Source: Peribacillus frigoritolerans
GTDB lineage: Bacteria; Bacillota; Bacilli; Bacillales; DSM-1321
Assembly (NCBI RefSeq): GCF_040250305.1
Contig: NZ_CP158190.1
Coordinates: 280,001-344,000 of the forward strand
Direction: 5' to 3'
Length of the DNA: 64,000 nucleotides
Shown here: positions 1 through 9,284 of the stretch, one piece after another
Layout: the number at the start of each line of letters is the position of its first letter
How positions within the stretch are numbered: the stretch's first letter is position 1
Position numbers and translations under genes: made by a program
Notes under the pieces: generated by a model
The model's input: the letters and a program-made list of their open reading frames with translations, nothing else
Told to the model about the DNA's origin: nothing
The model's database searches: none

Positions 1-133
1 CCCCCCTCAAGATGAGATTTCCCATGGCGCAAGCTAGTAAGATCCCTGAAAGATGATCAGGTTGATAGGTCAGAGGTGGAAGCATGGTGACATGTGGAGC
101 TGACTGATACTAATAGATCGAGGACTTAACCAA
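1..133 (+). rRNA. 23S rRNA, 3' end (partial)
   Basis: This is the last ~133 nt of a 23S rRNA whose body lies before the window. It is base-for-base the same as positions 40421-40553, the end of the complete 23S gene in this window. The identity continues about 47 nt into the spacer, to position 180, across one arm of the 23S processing stem, and then stops. Confidence 0.97.
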
Positions 134-197
134 CGCTTTTTAAAAAATGAAATACCTTCTTATTATCTAGTTTTGAAGGAACAATGTTCCTCATATG

Positions 198-313
<116 letters not shown>

Positions 314-319
314 CATTTC

Positions 320-350
320 AAAAGATCCGCCATCCGGCTGGTCTTTTTTT
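320..350 (+). terminator. Terminator of the upstream rRNA operon
   Basis: An imperfect hairpin (AAAAGATC and GCC pairing with GGC and GGTCTTTT, loop ATCC) is followed by a T run. It sits 7 nt after the 5S rRNA and closes the upstream rRNA operon. Confidence 0.8.
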
Positions 351-584
351 GCCGTTGTCAATCCTTAAGTATATTAAATCTGTTAAAAAGTAGAGAAGTA
401 AAAAGGACCATAAGGAAGGTTATATGCAGTATACATGGTAGGGCATACTATGGATGCATATTAATTTTTACTTCTATCTGCATTATCCATATCTGATTAA
501 GACAAAGGGACAGAATTCTTCGTTTCTATAGGGATATATGTTAAACTTAACGTAGTTCTGAAACTGTCATTGGGGGAATAGCCG

Positions 585-1424
585 ATGGATACCTCTGCTA
601 AAGATGAAATGATTTTTTCGTTTGCTGAATGGTTGAGAGACCAAGGCAAATCAGCTAATACGATCAAAACGTATACTGGTGTCCTTTCACAGTTTTGTGA
701 CCAGACACAAAAGATATTGATGGAGATTCATTCTGAAGATGTTCAGGGTTATCTTGATTATTTGGAAAATTGCAAGAAAAGCCCAGGAACTATCGAAAAA
801 CACTATATCGCCTTAAATGTTTTCTTTAAATTTTTAGGTAAACCGCAAGTAATGCTTTCTGTGGAACGTAAGGTTAAGGAGCACAAGCTTGAGGTACCTG
901 AAACTTTAAGCATAAATGAACAGCAGATTTTGTTAAGAGATATAGAAGCAGAAGGAAATCTAAGAAACATTGCCATCGTCTACCTTTTGTTACATACAGG
1001 AATCCGTGTCTCCGAATTATGTGACTTAAATGGCCGCGACGTCATCATGGAAACAGAACGAAATTATATACTTGTCAGGAACGCAAAAGGTGAAATCGAT
1101 AGATCCGTTCCACTTACAATATCGGCTATACAGCATGTACAAAATTATCTTTGTTCTTTAAAAGATAAAGCAGATCCGTTATTCATCTCAAGCTATAATC
1201 AAAGGATTACTCCGAGGTCAGTTCAATATATATTAAAAAAATACAATGTGCATCCACATAAACTGAGACATACCTTTTGCCAAAGGTTAGTGGATAATGG
1301 AATAGATATACAAACGATATCCAAGCTTGCCGGTCATAAAGATTTAAACGTAACGAAGCGTTATCTAAAAGAAAAATCGCTGGACCTGGCAAATGCGATA
1401 GACCAAACTTTCACCAAACATTAA
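585..1424 (+). CDS. Tyrosine recombinase / phage-type integrase
   Basis: A 279-aa site-specific recombinase of the XerC/D-integrase superfamily. Residues 1-95 look like the SAM-like core-binding domain and residues 105-270 the catalytic domain. The catalytic set can be read: R141 (in TGIRVSEL), K168, H225 and R228 (in HKLRHTF), H251 (in AGHKDLNV) and Y260 as nucleophile. It therefore looks active. The ATG follows a GGGGGAA ribosome site. No excisionase, phage or conjugation genes are beside it, so it is an isolated integrase just after a rRNA operon. It is shorter than XerC/XerD (about 295-300 aa) and does not read as either housekeeping enzyme. It may be a remnant of an integrated element or a Xer-like accessory recombinase. 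Family assignment is firm; substrate is unknown. Confidence 0.88.
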   Translation: MDTSAKDEMIFSFAEWLRDQGKSANTIKTYTGVLSQFCDQTQKILMEIHSEDVQGYLDYLENCKKSPGTIEKHYIALNVFFKFLGKPQVMLSVERKVKEHKLEVPETLSINEQQILLRDIEAEGNLRNIAIVYLLLHTGIRVSELCDLNGRDVIMETERNYILVRNAKGEIDRSVPLTISAIQHVQNYLCSLKDKADPLFISSYNQRITPRSVQYILKKYNVHPHKLRHTFCQRLVDNGIDIQTISKLAGHKDLNVTKRYLKEKSLDLANAIDQTFTKH

Positions 1425-1436
1425 TCCATATAAATT

Positions 1437-1466
1437 AAAAGGGAAAGCGAGCTCTTTCCCTTTTTT
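1437..1466 (+). terminator. Terminator after the recombinase
   Basis: GGGAAAG pairs with CTTTCCC around a short loop, followed by six T. It begins 13 nt after the recombinase stop codon. Confidence 0.85.
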
Positions 1467-1577
1467 GTTAATATAAGATTTTAAAACAAACGAATTTCCT
1501 TGGAAATGACGAACAGGACGTGACGTTGGGGCCTGTGCAGTTGTATTTATAAGAGCATATTGCATTGTTGAATCAAG

Positions 1578-1617
1578 AAAGAGGGGATTCCTAATATTAG
1601 GAATCCCCTCTTTTTTA
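1578..1617 (-). terminator. Perfect palindromic terminator
   Basis: An uninterrupted 36-nt palindrome, with half-site AAAGAGGGGATTCCTAAT, ends in T runs on both strands. It lies just after the stop of the RND exporter gene (minus strand) and could stop transcription from either side. Confidence 0.85.
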
Positions 1618-1622
1618 ATTCT

Positions 1623-4600
1623 TTACTTAACTGTTTTTTTCTTCTTTTTACCTATTTTAATTATGACTTCATATACTACCGGTACTATTACAAGTGTTAG
1701 CAATGTAGAACTCACAAGTCCGCCAATAACGGTAATTCCCAAACCTTGTGATATTAATCCACTGCCTTCTGCACCGATTGCCAGAGGTATTAAAGCTCCG
1801 ATTGTGGCAAGGGCAGTCATCAGGATTGGGCGTAGACGGGTGGCTCCTGCCTCGAGTAAAGCTTCCCTGGTAGATAGCCCTGATTCTTCATTCTTGATAA
1901 CACGGTCCACCAATACGATGGCATTGGTTACAACGATACCAATAAGCATCAGGACACCCATCATTGCCGAAACGCTGATGGTCTCACCTGCAACGAATAG
2001 CCCTGCCAATGCCCCGATTACCGTAAATGGTAAGGAGAAGAGAATGGCTATTGGTGCTAAACCACCATGGAAAGTAACGACTAGGACAAAGTATACGATA
2101 GCAACGGCCGCTAACATAGCGATACCAAGTTGAGTGAATGATTCTTGGATATCTTCAGTCACTCCGCCATAGTCTATAGTGACACTTGCCGGAAGGTCCA
2201 ATTTATCAACTTCCTTTTGTACATCTGCTGTTACTGCTGCCACATCATCCGTTTTGATAGTTGCAGACACGTCGGCATAAATTTTTCCATCGCGGCGGCT
2301 GATTGTATCGGAAGCTTTGCCTTCTTCGATTTTCACAAGCTCTTTCAATGGGATTTCCATTCCCATTGGAGAAGAAATTTTCGTATTCTCAAGATCTTTT
2401 TTGTCTTCGAATGTCGTTTCTTTTGTCTCGACATATACTTTGACTTCTTCTCCATCTTTCTTAATGGTAGTTAAAGCATCATCTTTATTCGTATTGGCAA
2501 TGGACATGCCGATTTGTGCAGCTGTCAGTCCAAGGTCACTTAGCTTTTCTTGATCTGCAACTAGAGTATATTGCTCATAAGCATCGGAAAGACTTGTATC
2601 AACATCTTTTAAATCTTTATTTTTCTTCATGATATTTTGAATATCGTCAATTACCGGTTCAATATCTTTTTGTGTATTTCCGTAAACAAATAGAGTTGTT
2701 TCGTTGCTTGATGTTGACGTGAATTCTTGTTGTTTCCATGTTCCAGGTGAATCAAGTTCAGTTAAATCTTTTATGACGGTTTCTTTTTTGTCCCCGAAAT
2801 TCTCGGTGTCTTCATCATAGAGTACATAGAAGAGAGCCGAGTTACTCGAGCCACCCATCATGCCGCCCATCATGCTTTCACCAAGTGTGTATTGAACGGT
2901 CTTCACATCGTTTTTATCCATGAAGTATTTTTCTACTTTTTCTGTTTGCTTTTCAATATCCTCTTTTAACTCTCCAGGTGCGGGAGTGTATGTGACGATA
3001 ATCGTTTTTTCTTCATCTGCAGGCATGAAGCTGACACCGATGCTTGGGATCAGGAATAAGCTGCCGACCAATAATACAATGGCTGTACCGAAAGTGATTA
3101 ACTTATGGTTTAACGACCAATCCAGTGCTTTTCGGTAGAATGCCGATAGTTTGCTTGGTTTTTCTTCATGTGATTTTAATTCTTTTTTAGATAGTCCCTT
3201 TTTAAATAAAGAGTCTGCCATTGCCGGAACAAGAGTGATGGCGATTATTAATGAAGCGACTAATGCAAACACCATTGTTAAGGCAAATGGCATGAATAGT
3301 TCCCCGACAGGTCCTGTAACGCTTGCTAAAGGCAGGTATACGGCTACAGTAACGATTGTCGATGAAAGGATAGGGATGAACATTTCCTTAGTGGCTGATC
3401 GTATTAATTCGCCGCCTTTTAATTGTTCGCCTTTTAAGGCCATTCTTCTATAAATATTTTCAATGACGACAATGGAGTCATCGACGACTCGGCCAATGGC
3501 AACCGTCATTGCCCCAAGTGTCATGACATTCAAGGAAATATCCATTTGTTTGAGCACCAAAAGCGCTGCTAACAGGGATAATGGAATCGAAATGACGGAA
3601 ATGAGAGTCGTTTTAAAGTTCCTAAGGAACAGCATGATAACAATGACGGCAAACAGACAGCCGAAGAGTGCCTTGCTGATCATGGTTTCAACAGAATCTT
3701 TAATCGGTTTAGCTTGATCGAGCGTAGTGTGTACACTTACGCCTTTAAACTCCTCTTTGAAATTAGATGCTTCTTCGTTTACTTCGTCTACGATTGCAAC
3801 TGTATCGGCATCAGGCGATCTTGTAACCTGGATTCCAATCGATTCGCTACCGTTTGTTCTTGAAATCGATTCAGCCTTACCGGTGATTTTAACATCGGCA
3901 ATGTCTGATAATTTGACATTTTGCAGTTGGGCAGGACCTGTTGCCATATCAGGAGTTGATTGATTGGTTTCCGGTCCGGTTTGTGCTGGCGTTCCTGTTT
4001 GAGAGCCGCCGGTTAAAGGTATCTTTATATTTTTCAGGTCTTTTAATGTGGAGATGTTTCCATCCACAACGATCGTTTTTTCTTTATCATCAAAGTTATA
4101 TATGCCAAGCGGCATGTTGACGTTTGCGGCCTGGATAACCTTCTTTACGGTTTCTTCATCGAGCCCGTATTGAGCCATCTTTTCCTCGTCGAATACAAGG
4201 CTGCCTTCATTTACTTGTTGTCCGGAAATTGATACGGAAGTCACGCCGTCAATCCCTTCAAGTTTAGGCACCAACACCTCTTCGACGTTTTTTGTAAGAG
4301 CTGGTAAATCAGAACCCTTATCTGTTACACTGAGGGCGACGACAGGAAAAGCGTTTAATTCTAATTTTGAGACGCTTGGGGCATCCACACCCTCAGGCAG
4401 TTCTAATTTCTCTAAAGCTTCTTTCACTTCTTTTACAGCGTCGTCCATATCCGTATCATAATCATATTGTAATTGGACGGAAGAGGCATTAGCCATGGAC
4501 GAAGAACTGACTAATTCTACTCCTGGCAAATTTGTTACTTTCTGCTCAATCTGGTCCGTGAGTTTATCTGCTACTTCTTCAGGTGCAGCTCCAGGATATA

Positions 4601-4751
4601 CAGTGGAGATGCTTATTAAAGGAGTCGAGATGCTTGGAATGGTTTCTTGTTTCATGTTTAAACCTGAGTATAAACCAGCTGCAACGATGATGATCGTAAG
4701 CAACCAAATTGCCAATTTATTCTTTAATGAAAATTTAATTATTGAATTCAA
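1623..4751 (-). CDS. swrC: RND-family efflux permease, SwrC/YerP-like
   Basis: A proton-driven RND (AcrB/HAE1-type) exporter of about 1042 aa, in the cytoplasmic membrane. Near the N-terminus is the typical TM1 (NKLAIWLLTIIIVAAGL), then two large extracytoplasmic loops and about 12 membrane segments. The RND TM4 signature with acidic residues is present (GRVVDDSIVVIENIYRR), as is SFMPADEEKT at the start of the second loop. B. subtilis SwrC (YerP) gives self-resistance to surfactin and is also divergent from a TetR regulator (YerO) with dgkB (yerQ) next. The same order here supports orthology; substrate is inferred. Start choice: an ATG at 4766 lies within the Shine-Dalgarno sequence (ATGGAGGG). 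The TTG at 4751, seven bases after GGAGGG, gives MNSIIKF as in SwrC and is preferred. Confidence 0.88.
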   Translation of the reverse strand: MNSIIKFSLKNKLAIWLLTIIIVAAGLYSGLNMKQETIPSISTPLISISTVYPGAAPEEVADKLTDQIEQKVTNLPGVELVSSSSMANASSVQLQYDYDTDMDDAVKEVKEALEKLELPEGVDAPSVSKLELNAFPVVALSVTDKGSDLPALTKNVEEVLVPKLEGIDGVTSVSISGQQVNEGSLVFDEEKMAQYGLDEETVKKVIQAANVNMPLGIYNFDDKEKTIVVDGNISTLKDLKNIKIPLTGGSQTGTPAQTGPETNQSTPDMATGPAQLQNVKLSDIADVKITGKAESISRTNGSESIGIQVTRSPDADTVAIVDEVNEEASNFKEEFKGVSVHTTLDQAKPIKDSVETMISKALFGCLFAVIVIMLFLRNFKTTLISVISIPLSLLAALLVLKQMDISLNVMTLGAMTVAIGRVVDDSIVVIENIYRRMALKGEQLKGGELIRSATKEMFIPILSSTIVTVAVYLPLASVTGPVGELFMPFALTMVFALVASLIIAITLVPAMADSLFKKGLSKKELKSHEEKPSKLSAFYRKALDWSLNHKLITFGTAIVLLVGSLFLIPSIGVSFMPADEEKTIIVTYTPAPGELKEDIEKQTEKVEKYFMDKNDVKTVQYTLGESMMGGMMGGSSNSALFYVLYDEDTENFGDKKETVIKDLTELDSPGTWKQQEFTSTSSNETTLFVYGNTQKDIEPVIDDIQNIMKKNKDLKDVDTSLSDAYEQYTLVADQEKLSDLGLTAAQIGMSIANTNKDDALTTIKKDGEEVKVYVETKETTFEDKKDLENTKISSPMGMEIPLKELVKIEEGKASDTISRRDGKIYADVSATIKTDDVAAVTADVQKEVDKLDLPASVTIDYGGVTEDIQESFTQLGIAMLAAVAIVYFVLVVTFHGGLAPIAILFSLPFTVIGALAGLFVAGETISVSAMMGVLMLIGIVVTNAIVLVDRVIKNEESGLSTREALLEAGATRLRPILMTALATIGALIPLAIGAEGSGLISQGLGITVIGGLVSSTLLTLVIVPVVYEVIIKIGKKKKKTVK

Positions 4752-4776
4752 GCTTGTACCCTCCATACATAAAATT

Positions 4777-4792
4777 GTGACTAATCGGTCAC
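4777..4792. promoter_or_regulatory. TetR-type operator 1 (exporter side)
   Basis: The inverted repeat GTGACTAATCGGTCAC lies 25 nt before the preferred start of the RND exporter. A second site of the same length and arms lies at 4892-4907 by the regulator gene, so both are probably bound by the divergent TetR protein. Binding is inferred from symmetry and position. Confidence 0.7.
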
Positions 4793-4891
4793 AAGCTCAA
4801 ATATATAGTATATGGATTATGATTGCAACAGATAATATTCGTTAGCGTTAACGTTGTGATTTCAAGGGTTTTGGGATACAATTCGGAAGAT

Positions 4892-4907
4892 GTGACCCAC
4901 TGGTCAC
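4892..4907. promoter_or_regulatory. TetR-type operator 2 (regulator side)
   Basis: GTGACCCACTGGTCAC repeats the arms of operator 1 (GTGAC, then GGTCAC) and lies 33 nt before the preferred regulator start. This placement fits autoregulation together with repression of the exporter. Confidence 0.7.
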
Positions 4908-4940
4908 CAACGGATAATTTTAAGAGATAGGATGAATTTG

Positions 4941-5819
4941 ATGAAAGAAAAAAATAAGATGATCATAGATAAGTCTGTAGAACTTTTCGCGGAGAAAGGC
5001 TATCATGCCACTTCCGTTCAGGAAATTGCTGAAAAATGTGGGATAGCAAAGGGGTCTTTTTATAATCATTTTAAGTCGAAGGAAGAATTACTGGTCTCCA
5101 TTTTTAAATTTTATTATGAAGCGTTGACGGACTCATTGCTTGATCTTGAACTGGATGCTTCGTTGTCCAGTAAAGACAAGTTCATGAGGCAAATCACTGT
5201 TCACATTGAGCATATGACGGGAAATACCAACTTGATTCAAATGATGATGCAGGAACAAATGGTCCATATCAGCAAAGAACTAGATAGATTTTTACATTAT
5301 ATCCATGAAGAGGGCTTGATTTGGTTCAAGCGTAAAATCACTGAGTTATACCCGGGACTTTCGCCTGATCTTTTGCCGGATTGCACCATAATTTTGGATT
5401 CCCTTTTCAAAGGATATATCGGAATATTGATCAGGAAACAAAATGCTTTCGATGTGGAATTGTTACCTAGCTTCATATTGAACCGGATGGATTCAATTAT
5501 CGCAAGCCTGCAGAACATGGAAGATCCATTATTGAAACAATTTCCCCTACCAGGATGCTCGATGCGGGATATGAGCCCAAAAGAGGAAATCCATTCGATC
5601 ATCGTCAGGATGCTGGAAGTGGAAACACGTAAAGAAGAGGGCATGGATACACGTAAAAATACGGAAGCTTTAAAGGCGATCCAGGAAGAATTTTCAAAAG
5701 TTAGGCCAAGCCCCATCATCTTGGAAAGTCTTTTGTTATTTTTGGAAAAAAATGATAAAAGAAGTCCCTTGTCTTCAAAACTTATCTTAATGATGAAGGA
5801 TTATTTGACAAGTTTATGA
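4941..5819 (+). CDS. yerO: TetR/AcrR-family repressor, YerO-like
   Basis: A 292-aa regulator. Residues 3-50 form a TetR DNA-binding domain with the helix-turn-helix core TSVQEIAEKCGIAKGSFYNHFKSKEELL; the rest is a helical ligand/dimer domain. It is divergent from the swrC-like exporter with two matching palindromes between them, so it most likely represses that exporter and itself. The length is large for TetR (usually 190-230 aa) but close to YerO-like proteins. The second ATG (4941) is chosen because AGGA lies eight bases ahead; the ATG at 4932 overlaps that ribosome site. The inducing ligand is unknown; by analogy with swrC it may be an amphiphilic lipopeptide or drug. Confidence 0.85.
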   Translation: MKEKNKMIIDKSVELFAEKGYHATSVQEIAEKCGIAKGSFYNHFKSKEELLVSIFKFYYEALTDSLLDLELDASLSSKDKFMRQITVHIEHMTGNTNLIQMMMQEQMVHISKELDRFLHYIHEEGLIWFKRKITELYPGLSPDLLPDCTIILDSLFKGYIGILIRKQNAFDVELLPSFILNRMDSIIASLQNMEDPLLKQFPLPGCSMRDMSPKEEIHSIIVRMLEVETRKEEGMDTRKNTEALKAIQEEFSKVRPSPIILESLLLFLEKNDKRSPLSSKLILMMKDYLTSL

Positions 5820-5830
5820 AGGCTTATCAG

Positions 5831-5856
5831 AAAGGGGCGTATAGCCTCTTTTTTTC
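5831..5856 (+). terminator. Terminator after the TetR gene
   Basis: AAAGGGG pairs with CCTCTTT (one G-U pair), then a T run. Confidence 0.7.
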
Positions 5857-5948
5857 ATGATTCTTAATGAGTTTTAAAAGCGAGGGTTTAGGAAAAGGTA
5901 AAAGTGATGGGAAGAAAACAATTCTTTCTATAATATGGAGGCAAAATC

Positions 5949-6842
5949 ATGCGATGGAAAAAGGGAATGCTGATTTATAATGAAAATGCCGGTAATGATA
6001 AACTCGAAAGGAATCTTGAGGGTTGTCTTCCAATAATAGCTCCGCATATTGATGAGTTTCTCATTATGAAAACGAAGGAAAAAGGCGATGCATGCCGTTT
6101 TTGCTTGGAATATGGTGAAGCCATGGATGTAGTTTTCGTTTTAGGAGGAGATGGAACGGTACATGAGTGTGTAAATGGCCTTTCGCCGCTTCCGAGGCGG
6201 CCGCTGTTTGGGATTTTACCTGGAGGGACTTGCAATGACTTCTCCAGAACATTAAAGATTCCTCAAAATGTTCGTCAAGCTGCAGAAGCATTAGTGAATG
6301 GCAAGGTTCGTTCAATTGATATTGGCCAGGCCAACAACGATTATTTTTCTAATTTTTGGGGAGTAGGGCTTATTTCAGATGCATCAAGCAATATTGTTGA
6401 GCAGGAAAAAAACAGGTTTGGAAAGATAGGATATTTATTAAGTGCTGTAAGGACGATTGGCGAGAATGCTCCCTTTTCCTATAAACTAAAATATGATGGG
6501 AATGTTATTGAAGGGGAAGCAGTTATGATTTTGGTTTTGAATGGTTGTTTTATCGGCACCAATTTATTGCCCTTTCCCATGATCAGTCCAGATGATGGAC
6601 TCTTCGGCGTTGCCATCTTGGAAAATGCAAGCCTTGGTGCATTTTTAGAAATAATAGCGATGAAGCGTTCATGGACGCAAAATATGATCTCTGACTCTGG
6701 GGTGAATTATTTACAAGCCGATACCCTGACCATTGAAACCAAGAGGCCGCTTGATGTGGATATGGATGGAGAGAACTATAGACGAACTCCTGCACGCATT
6801 AAAGTCCTTGCCCAACATTTGTCAGTATTAACTCCAAATTAA
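5949..6842 (+). CDS. dgkB: Diacylglycerol/lipid kinase family protein, DgkB/YerQ-like
   Basis: A 297-aa soluble lipid kinase of the DAGK_cat family. The nucleotide-binding signature GGDGTVHECVNGL sits at about residues 66-78, followed by GILPGGTCNDFSRTL, and the C-terminal half has the family's beta-sandwich with DMDGE. Members phosphorylate diacylglycerol or related lipids with ATP so that the lipid can be recycled into phospholipid; DgkB does this during lipoteichoic acid synthesis. The position after the yerO/swrC-like pair matches yerQ (dgkB). Another YegS/DagK paralogue cannot be excluded, since Bacillaceae often have several. The ATG has a strong GGAGG eight bases upstream. Confidence 0.82.
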   Translation: MRWKKGMLIYNENAGNDKLERNLEGCLPIIAPHIDEFLIMKTKEKGDACRFCLEYGEAMDVVFVLGGDGTVHECVNGLSPLPRRPLFGILPGGTCNDFSRTLKIPQNVRQAAEALVNGKVRSIDIGQANNDYFSNFWGVGLISDASSNIVEQEKNRFGKIGYLLSAVRTIGENAPFSYKLKYDGNVIEGEAVMILVLNGCFIGTNLLPFPMISPDDGLFGVAILENASLGAFLEIIAMKRSWTQNMISDSGVNYLQADTLTIETKRPLDVDMDGENYRRTPARIKVLAQHLSVLTPN

Positions 6843-6970
6843 TATGGCGGATTAAATTTGAATGGGAATGATTATGTGTTTTTTTGTATATTCATTCCTT
6901 ATTTCTGCAATTGTTTCCAAAATAAGATAAAATATATGAAGATATATCAATTTTTGCAGGAGGTCCACAT

Positions 6971-7633
6971 ATGGTGTACCAGGTCAGATTAATAAAGGGC
7001 CTTTTAGAGCCTCATCGGAGTCGTTATCAGCTTCAAAATGCAGAGGCAGTCACAAAGCTTGGATTGAAATTACTATTTTTATATTTTCTTAGTCTTATAG
7101 TATTCGCCATTGGGGGATATTTTGGCATTGGTTCAGAATCATTTTCCAAAGAAATCACGAATATGAGTGCCGAAGAATTCGAAGGAGCAAAGTTGCTGAT
7201 TTTGAGCGGCAACATAATAACAGGCATAATCGACCCTTCCATATACATATTTTTATCAGCTCTATTCTTTTGGATCGTTACAGATATCCCATATATAAAA
7301 TTAGTTATCGTTCAAATGATTCTTTTTGTCTTGCAATTAGTGGAAAAAATATTTCTGATTCCTCTATTCGTTTTAATGGATATAGGCAGCGATGCCAATC
7401 CTTTTTCGTTGGGGATCATCAGTCAGTATTTTCTCAGAAGTGATTATTTCATTCACTTTTTCAGCGAAATCACCATTTTTCAATTTCTTATTATTGCTTT
7501 GCAATATTTTTATTTAAAGGAGTTTTCAGAACGAAATAATTATTTGGTCCTTTTAATGATTGTTCTATTCTATCTGGCCACATGGTTTGTTAAAGCCTTT
7601 TTAGCATACATCCAAGTTGGCGTATTTGTATAA
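6971..7633 (+). CDS. Yip1-like integral membrane protein (YknW-like)
   Basis: A 220-aa membrane protein with about five hydrophobic segments (residues 30-50, 75-100, 105-135, 165-180 and 190-215). It is followed after 14 nt by a membrane-fusion protein, the same pairing as YknW (Yip1 domain) and YknX in the B. subtilis YknWXYZ exporter, which protects against the SdpC toxin. The Yip1 assignment rests on topology and context; no diagnostic motif is clear. AGGAGG precedes the ATG. The ATPase and permease genes yknY and yknZ are not here. Confidence 0.6.
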   Translation: MVYQVRLIKGLLEPHRSRYQLQNAEAVTKLGLKLLFLYFLSLIVFAIGGYFGIGSESFSKEITNMSAEEFEGAKLLILSGNIITGIIDPSIYIFLSALFFWIVTDIPYIKLVIVQMILFVLQLVEKIFLIPLFVLMDIGSDANPFSLGIISQYFLRSDYFIHFFSEITIFQFLIIALQYFYLKEFSERNNYLVLLMIVLFYLATWFVKAFLAYIQVGVFV

Positions 7634-7647
7634 GGCGGGTGAAATGA

Positions 7648-8907
7648 ATGAGCGGGAAATGGAAAATGGCGGCGGTCTCCATTGCGTCGGTAGTGTTAAT
7701 AACCGTTAATTTATACCTTATTGAAAAAAAAGAAAGCAAAGTGGAACGAACTGTTTTCGTTGAAAACTGGACAAAGGTAAAAAAAGATACAATTACGGAT
7801 ACTATTCAAACAAATGGGGTAATTAAACCTGTAGAAGAGTATGATATCTATTTTGACACCAAGAAAAATGATTTTAAGAAATTCCTTGTTAAAGAAGGCG
7901 ATGCGATTACGGCTGGCTCCTCGTTGTTTGAGTATACGACGACTGAACTTGATGCTCTTAAAGCGAATATAGAAGCAGAGAAAACGGAAGCTGAGGGAGA
8001 AATTGCAGGGATTGAGGAATACATAGGGAAGTTGAGGTCTTATCAAGGGAACCTGACCAGTAACCCTGAAAAAGCAGCCATTGATGAATCGGTGGAAAAA
8101 AACTTGAAAATTGATATAACAACAAGTTCCTCAGATCTTATTAAAAGTAACATTGAGCAAGAAATGTACAAGCAGGAACTGGAAAAAAACAGCTTGAATG
8201 AAAAAGTGAAAATGCTTGACGCTAAATTAAGTTCAATTGAGGGTCAGTCCGGTGCGATCATGTCGACGAGTGAGGCTGATGGTGTAGTTAAAAATATCAA
8301 TAAAAACCTGAATAATCCCATTATATCCATTGTTTCGACAAATATGGCAATTGAAGGGGATTTCACCGAAGAGGAAATGAAAAAGGCTGAAGTGGGCATG
8401 ACTATAAAAGCAAGTTCCTCTGATTCAAAAACGGCATTGAAAGGGAAGATAGGCCGCATCCATTCCTATCCCGCTGAAGAGCCGTCATTAAAAAAAGATA
8501 ACAGATTTCCATTTCAGGCACTAATCGAATCGGAAGGTGAAGAAACGGAAGCTTTGTTGGTGGGATCCAAAGTGAACCTTACTGTAATAACCAATGAGAA
8601 AGCAGGTGTACCCTCCATTCCTATAGAGGCGGTACAATACCATAAACAGCCTTATGTTTACAAATTGACTAAAAAAGGCTATGTGGATAAACATTACATT
8701 ACAAAAGGGCTTAAGGCTGAAGGGATGCAAGAAATCATAAAGGGACCGTCGGTGGGTGACGTCATCCTAATGGAGCCGGATGTGGCGAAGAACCATTCTT
8801 ATTTTATTACCCCAATCCAATTTGAAAAAGTGAAAGCGGCAACTTATAAAAAATTCACCTCTAGGGAAAAAGTAAGATATCTGTTGCTTGGCATTTTGGA
8901 AAAATAA
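7648..8907 (+). CDS. HlyD/YknX-like membrane-fusion (adaptor) protein
   Basis: A 419-aa protein anchored by an N-terminal membrane segment (about residues 7-26). A lipoyl/biotinyl-like half follows (about 60-95: TIQTNGVIKPVEEYDIYF, VKEGDAITAGSSL), then a coiled-coil hairpin (about 100-205), the second lipoyl half (SEADGVVKNINKN) and a beta-barrel region to about 370. Such adaptors link an inner-membrane pump to the cell-wall side. It is probably cotranscribed with the preceding Yip1-like gene. No ABC genes follow, so the pair may serve a transporter encoded elsewhere. The C-terminal ~45 residues, rich in lysine and ending in a short hydrophobic patch, are longer than in YknX (about 377 aa). 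Confidence 0.75.
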   Translation: MSGKWKMAAVSIASVVLITVNLYLIEKKESKVERTVFVENWTKVKKDTITDTIQTNGVIKPVEEYDIYFDTKKNDFKKFLVKEGDAITAGSSLFEYTTTELDALKANIEAEKTEAEGEIAGIEEYIGKLRSYQGNLTSNPEKAAIDESVEKNLKIDITTSSSDLIKSNIEQEMYKQELEKNSLNEKVKMLDAKLSSIEGQSGAIMSTSEADGVVKNINKNLNNPIISIVSTNMAIEGDFTEEEMKKAEVGMTIKASSSDSKTALKGKIGRIHSYPAEEPSLKKDNRFPFQALIESEGEETEALLVGSKVNLTVITNEKAGVPSIPIEAVQYHKQPYVYKLTKKGYVDKHYITKGLKAEGMQEIIKGPSVGDVILMEPDVAKNHSYFITPIQFEKVKAATYKKFTSREKVRYLLLGILEK

Positions 8908-9115
8908 CCGCTTCTTACATCAAGAGAGGTGATGTCAAATTAGTTCTTAATTATATATCAATATAACTTATATGATTAAAAATCGGGAAGAGTAATTATA
9001 GATACAATAGTCTTTAATGCAGAATATTCAGACATATTTAAAGATTTTTTCTAGAACTAATGCGAATTAATATTTACAGATTATCATTTTTAGTATAATA
9101 TTTTATTATAAGTTA
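8908..9115. other. AT-rich intergenic region, nothing recognised
   Basis: No gene, repeat or RNA was recognised between the adaptor gene and the c-di-AMP riboswitch. The promoter for the riboswitch transcript is expected in its last part: a TATAAT-like stretch (TAGTATAATATTTTA) lies at about 9092-9106. Confidence 0.4.
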
Positions 9116-9253
9116 ACTCGCTTAATCTTATTCCAAGAACGGGGGACCCATTTTTGTGGATTTTATCCGCTAGGGGTGAATTCAGAAATGAAAGGGCATT
9201 TGTGTTTCCAATTCCTAACCCGACAGCTAACCTCGTCAGCGTCTTTAAGGGAA
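9116..9253 (+). ncRNA. c-di-AMP riboswitch (ydaO/yuaA type)
   Basis: The leader of the glutamate symporter holds the conserved blocks of the ydaO class in the right order: CGCTTAATCTTATTCC, CGGGGGACCCA, TAGGGGTGAATTC, and CCGACAGCTAACCTCG followed by GCGTCTTTA. This class binds cyclic di-AMP and generally turns genes off when the ligand is present. It is followed by an intrinsic terminator at 9285-9307. CATGTGT at 9254-9260 can pair with ACACATG at 9286-9292, which would break the terminator and offers a switching partner. Known targets are mostly potassium and osmolyte uptake genes. Confidence 0.9.
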
Positions 9254-9284
9254 CATGTGTGAATATTCACGCCAATAAGAAATC

